41,614 nucleotides of DNA. Source: Zoogloea sp. (GTDB taxonomy: Bacteria; Pseudomonadota; Gammaproteobacteria; Burkholderiales; Rhodocyclaceae). The DNA lies in NCBI RefSeq assembly GCF_017302315.1, contig NZ_JAFLDT010000033.1, forward strand, positions 1 to 41,614, read 5' to 3'. This document shows, piece by piece, positions 38,350 to 41,614 of this stretch. The notes under the pieces were generated by a model, which saw nothing but the letters and a program-made list of their open reading frames with translations, did no database searches and was not told the DNA's origin. The first letter of the stretch is position 1, and the number at the start of each line of letters is the position of its first letter. A program made the position numbers and the translations under genes.

Positions 38350-39576
38350 TCAGAACAGATCCACCGCGCCCGCGTCGACGCCGGTCTGGCGCACGGAGTC
38401 GAAACGGATTTCCTCGGCGGAGCGGTTTGAGGCTTGCAGCAGCTCCGACAGGATGGTGTTGCGACGCTGGATGCGGGCAAGGCCGTCGCGCTCCGCCACG
38501 TCGCGATGCACATCGAAGAAGCCGTGCGCGTACTCGCTCATGAATTCGGTGTGCTGGCGCAGCTTGCCGAGGAGCTGGCTGACGATGTCCTCGAACTGCA
38601 TTGACAGCACGCCCTGCATGACCAGCCGGTGGATGGCCGCCGATACTTCGTTGATGCGCCGGGACTGCTCGGCGGCAAGGGTGGTCAGATCCTGCATTTC
38701 CCGGCCCATTGCCGTGACGCTGGCCTGGGAGGCCTCGGCCTTGCTGACGTCGGTGGACGCGGAGACATCCACGGCGCTGCCCACGTCGTTGATGGCCGTA
38801 TGGATTTCGGCCAGCAGGGTGTCGATCTGCTCACTGAACTTCTCGGTGCGCTGGGCCAGCTTGCGCACTTCGTCGGCGACCACCGCGAAGCCGCGTCCCG
38901 CCTCGCCGGCCCGGGCGGCTTCGATGGCTGCGTTGAGGGCCAGCAGTTCGGTCTGGTTGTTGATCTGGCTGACTTCGGTCATCAGCCGGCTGACGGCGTC
39001 GACCTTGCCGCGCATGGTTGAAAAGCGCTCGGCGATGTCGGCGCCGCTGGCCTTGAGCTGCTGCACGGTGCTGACGAAAGCATTGAGGGTGTCGCGGGTT
39101 TCCTCCGCAAAGCGGGTCAGCCCGCTATTGCGGGCCGAGCTCTCCTGGGCGCCCGCCAGGGCGAGGAGTTCATCGGCCAGATGGCGGAGTGAGTCGGACT
39201 GACTGCTGTTACTGCCGGTGAGGCTGCGATTGAGATCGGCCAGGGCGTTGGAGAAGACCTCCTGGATCTGGCCCAGGGATTCCTTCAGGCGCTGATATTG
39301 CTGCTCGCTGCTGCCCGCGATGCGTTCGCACAGGGTGTCGTACTCCTGCACGCTGCCGTCGATCCGTTCGCGCTGCAACTGCTGATTGCGCCGGGCGCGG
39401 GCCCGGGCGCGATGGCTGATCGCGGTTGCTGCCAGCAGGGACAGGATGGTTCCCGCACCCAGCGCATAGGCCAGCCATCCGGGGCCATCAAACGCGGTGG
39501 TAATGATGCTGGCAATGGACAGGGCGATGCCAGAGAAGGTGGCGACGTCGTCGGCGCGAATGGTCGTGGCGTGCAT
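38350..39576 (-). CDS. Methyl-accepting chemotaxis-type receptor without periplasmic domain
   Basis: A 408-residue protein with two hydrophobic segments near the N-terminus ([15 protein letters not shown] and [21 protein letters not shown]) and no room for a periplasmic sensor. A long coiled-coil region leads to the conserved signalling hairpin, with [34 protein letters not shown] at about 215-250. The C-terminus ends DRRVDLF-like (GAVDLF), with no CheB/CheR docking pentapeptide. It should act on a CheA/CheW array or a chemosensory-like pathway, with cytoplasmic or membrane-state sensing. ATG 39576 is preferred; a GTG at 39657 would add 27 residues. No chemotaxis genes are nearby. Confidence 0.88.
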   Translation of the reverse strand: MHATTIRADDVATFSGIALSIASIITTAFDGPGWLAYALGAGTILSLLAATAISHRARARARRNQQLQRERIDGSVQEYDTLCERIAGSSEQQYQRLKESLGQIQEVFSNALADLNRSLTGSNSSQSDSLRHLADELLALAGAQESSARNSGLTRFAEETRDTLNAFVSTVQQLKASGADIAERFSTMRGKVDAVSRLMTEVSQINNQTELLALNAAIEAARAGEAGRGFAVVADEVRKLAQRTEKFSEQIDTLLAEIHTAINDVGSAVDVSASTDVSKAEASQASVTAMGREMQDLTTLAAEQSRRINEVSAAIHRLVMQGVLSMQFEDIVSQLLGKLRQHTEFMSEYAHGFFDVHRDVAERDGLARIQRRNTILSELLQASNRSAEEIRFDSVRQTGVDAGAVDLF

Positions 39577-39670
39577 GGGCGGGAACGGTTGCGGACGGGG
39601 CAATTCCTTAACGGCGACCTTTGGGGTGACTTGATGATTGACTATGACAAGAATCACAATTTGACAGGAA

Positions 39671-41056
39671 CTAGGTCGCTTTTCCGGAGAGTACTTTTCC
39701 GGGGTTCATGAGATCCAGGGGGTCCAGGGCGGCCTTCAGGGCCGTCATCACGGCGACGCCTTCGCCGTGCTCGGCCAGCAGGAAATCCCGTTTTCCGATA
39801 CCGATGCCGTGCTCGCCGGAGCAGGTTCCGTCCAGGGCAAGCGCGCATTCCACGATGCGCCGGCCGAGCGCTTCGGCGGCGTGCACCTGGGCCGGATCGT
39901 CCGGGGTGGTGAGGATCACCACATGAAAGTTGCCGTCGCCCACGTGGCCCACCACCGGCGCGATCAGGCCGCTCTCCGCGATGGCTGCCTGGGCGCCGGC
40001 AATGGCGTCGGCGAGACGCGAGATGGGGACGCAGACGTCGGTAGAGATGCCCCGGCTGCCCGGTTTGAGGGCCAGGCTGGCGTAGAGCACGTCGTGACGG
40101 GCCTGCCAAAGGCGGCTGCGGTCTTCCGGGCGGGTGGCCCACTCGAAGCCTTCGCCGCCGTTGTCGGCCGCGATCTCCTGCACCGTGCGGGCCTGCTCCT
40201 CGACGCCGTTGGGGGAGCCGTGGAATTCGAAGAACAACATCGGCGATTCGCGCAGGCTGGTCTTGCTGTAGCGGTTCACCGCGTGCACGGTGAGGGCGTC
40301 GAGGAGTTCGATGCGCGCCACCGGCACGCCCAGCTGGATGGTCTGGATCACTGTCTGCACGGCGCTGGCCACGTCCGGGAAGGAGCAGGTGGCGCTGGAG
40401 ATGGCTTCGGGCAGCGGGTGCAGGCGCACCGTGACTTCGGTGATGACGCCCAGGGTACCTTCCGAGCCGACGAACAGGCGGGTCAGGTCGTAGCCCGCAG
40501 CCGACTTGCGGGCGCGGCCACCGGTGCGGATAACCCGACCGTCGGCGAGCACCACTTCCAGGGCCAGCACGTTCTCGCGCATGGTGCCGTAGCGCACGGC
40601 GTTGGTGCCCGAAGCGCGGGTGGCCGTCATGCCGCCGAGGGAGGCGTCGGCGCCCGGGTCGATGGGAAAGAACAGGCCGCTGCCATGCAGCGCTGCGTTG
40701 AGCGTCTTGCGGGTCACGCCGGGCTGCACCACGGCATCCATGTCTTCGTTGTGGATGGCCAGTACCTGATTCATCTCGGACATGTCCAGGCTGAGGCCGC
40801 CGCGGGTGGCCAGGATGTGGCCCTCCAGGGAGCTGCCGACACCGAAGGGAATCAGCGGCACCCGGTGTTCCCGGCACAGGTTAACCACCTCGACCACTTC
40901 GGCGGTGCTGTGGGGCCACACCACGCCGTCCGGCAGGGCGTCAGGGAAGTGGGATTCGTCATGGCCGTGGTGGGCGCGCACGGCTTCGGCGGTGGAGAAG
41001 CGCTTGCCGAAGCGTTCGGTGAGCTGCTGGACGAGGGGGGCGGGCAGGGCAGGCAT
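39671..41056 (-). CDS. FAD-binding D-lactate dehydrogenase-type oxidoreductase
   Basis: A 461-residue flavoprotein of the GlcD/LDHD family, which oxidises D-2-hydroxy acids (D-lactate and related) and passes electrons to the respiratory chain or cytochrome c. The FAD_binding_4 domain is seen at about 35-215 ([52 protein letters not shown]). The C-terminal domain has [11 protein letters not shown] and the family-final [15 protein letters not shown] block with catalytic histidines. ATG 41056 has GGAAAG a few bases upstream. Substrate choice within the 2-hydroxy acids is uncertain. Confidence 0.92.
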   Translation of the reverse strand: MPALPAPLVQQLTERFGKRFSTAEAVRAHHGHDESHFPDALPDGVVWPHSTAEVVEVVNLCREHRVPLIPFGVGSSLEGHILATRGGLSLDMSEMNQVLAIHNEDMDAVVQPGVTRKTLNAALHGSGLFFPIDPGADASLGGMTATRASGTNAVRYGTMRENVLALEVVLADGRVIRTGGRARKSAAGYDLTRLFVGSEGTLGVITEVTVRLHPLPEAISSATCSFPDVASAVQTVIQTIQLGVPVARIELLDALTVHAVNRYSKTSLRESPMLFFEFHGSPNGVEEQARTVQEIAADNGGEGFEWATRPEDRSRLWQARHDVLYASLALKPGSRGISTDVCVPISRLADAIAGAQAAIAESGLIAPVVGHVGDGNFHVVILTTPDDPAQVHAAEALGRRIVECALALDGTCSGEHGIGIGKRDFLLAEHGEGVAVMTALKAALDPLDLMNPGKVLSGKAT

Positions 41057-41124
41057 GGTGTCTTTCCGGTTCGAACGGGGCAAACCCGAATCTTGCCACC
41101 GGCGTGCGCCGGGCAGGAGCAGGG

Positions 41125-41130
41125 TAAACT
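41125..41130 (+). promoter_or_regulatory. Possible -10 element of ridA
   Basis: GGGTAAACTCC carries the same TAAACT as the elements before thiS and the response regulator gene. Here it lies 55 bases before the ATG, a normal distance giving a short leader. No convincing -35 is seen at 16-18 bases. Confidence 0.3.
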
Positions 41131-41185
41131 CCGGCGCGAGCAGAGTCCGCCGGATTGCCGGCCTTTTTTCACCCGGAGCCCATTC

Positions 41186-41566
41186 ATGAGCAAGCAGATC
41201 ATTGCCACGCCCAGCGCCCCCGCCGCCATTGGCACTTATTCCCAGGCCGTCAAGGCCGGCAACACCGTCTACCTGTCCGGCCAGATCGGCCTCGACCCGG
41301 TCAGCATGCAGATGGTCGAGGGTTTCGAAGCCCAGACCGTGCGTGTTTTCGAGAACCTCAAGGCGGTGGCCGAGGCGGCCGGCGGCTCCCTGGCCGATGC
41401 GGTCAAGCTCAACATCTACCTCACCGACCTGGCCAACTTTGCCAAGGTGAATGAAGTCATGGCCCGTTACTTCTCCGAGCCCTACCCGGCCCGGGCTGCC
41501 GTGGGCGTGAAGGAGCTGCCCCGCGGCGCCGTCGTCGAAGCTGACGCCATCCTGGTCATCGGCTGA
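41186..41566 (+). CDS. ridA: RidA family reactive intermediate deaminase
   Basis: A 126-residue YjgF/YER057c/UK114 protein that hydrolyses enamine/imine intermediates (for example from threonine dehydratase) and so protects PLP enzymes. The family features are [66 protein letters not shown], and the final [23 protein letters not shown] with the substrate-binding Arg in PARAAV. ATG 41186 has GGAG eight bases upstream. It is divergent from the flavoprotein gene. Nothing is recognisable in the remaining 48 bases of the window. Confidence 0.96.
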   Translation: MSKQIIATPSAPAAIGTYSQAVKAGNTVYLSGQIGLDPVSMQMVEGFEAQTVRVFENLKAVAEAAGGSLADAVKLNIYLTDLANFAKVNEVMARYFSEPYPARAAVGVKELPRGAVVEADAILVIG

Positions 41567-41614
41567 GCACCCGGGCCCGTGCCGGTCGAGTCTGCCGCCG
41601 CGCCCCCGGCTGCG

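Overview
The window looks like a draft contig of a GC-rich Betaproteobacterium, most likely from the Rhodocyclales (Azospira/Dechloromonas/Thauera-like). Evidence for this: the tRNA-Gly/thiS/thiG/trmB block, two divergent LpxL-family acyltransferases next to metK, a complete System I cytochrome c maturation operon, and a fused three-domain indolepyruvate:ferredoxin oxidoreductase. The genus is inference from gene content. The first 17 bases are the 3' end of an Illumina adapter, so the left edge is an artificial contig end, and the right edge stops just after ridA.

Left part (1-3100): two small secreted proteins on the minus strand (a cysteine-rich repeat protein and a protein with four 23-residue repeats) lie divergent from an OmpR/EnvZ-type two-component pair. 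Defence island (about 3170-12640): a GNAT fragment, a divergent Mrr-type restriction enzyme, then a type I restriction-modification locus in the order hsdR-hsdS-[AlbA_2 fragment, hsdM 5' fragment]-AlbA_2/ATPase gene-small ORF-hsdM. A partial 5' copy of hsdM and a truncated AlbA_2 gene show that this locus has been rearranged. The island ends at a strong bidirectional terminator beside the 3' end of a tRNA-Gly(CCC) gene.

Housekeeping part (12700-18340): thiS-thiG (thiazole synthesis), trmB, a small membrane protein, and REP-like palindromes on both sides of the trmB pair. Two lipid A acyltransferase-like genes point left and metK points right. metK has a near-consensus sigma-70 promoter and a leader of about 156 nt that can fold into a compact H-type pseudoknot overlapping an intrinsic terminator directly in front of the ribosome binding site. 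This is a candidate riboswitch or attenuator.

Middle part (18359-22518): a periplasmic metallo-beta-lactamase-fold gene broken by one in-frame TGA where a Trp is expected, a cupin, and a membrane-bound PAS-PAS-GGDEF diguanylate cyclase. Then the full ccmABCDEFGHI operon (29701 down to 22633), which delivers and attaches heme to c-type cytochromes. Upstream of it are an orphan ParA/MinD-like ATPase, a membrane-anchored methyltransferase and a DUF2059 protein.

Right part (31986-41566): the 1195-residue indolepyruvate:ferredoxin oxidoreductase, a DUF4105 (Lnb-like) and DUF3015 gene pair separated by a terminator that ends at the DUF4105 start, an atypical methyl-accepting receptor, a D-lactate-dehydrogenase-type flavoprotein, and ridA. 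All functions are assigned by reading motifs; no database search was run.
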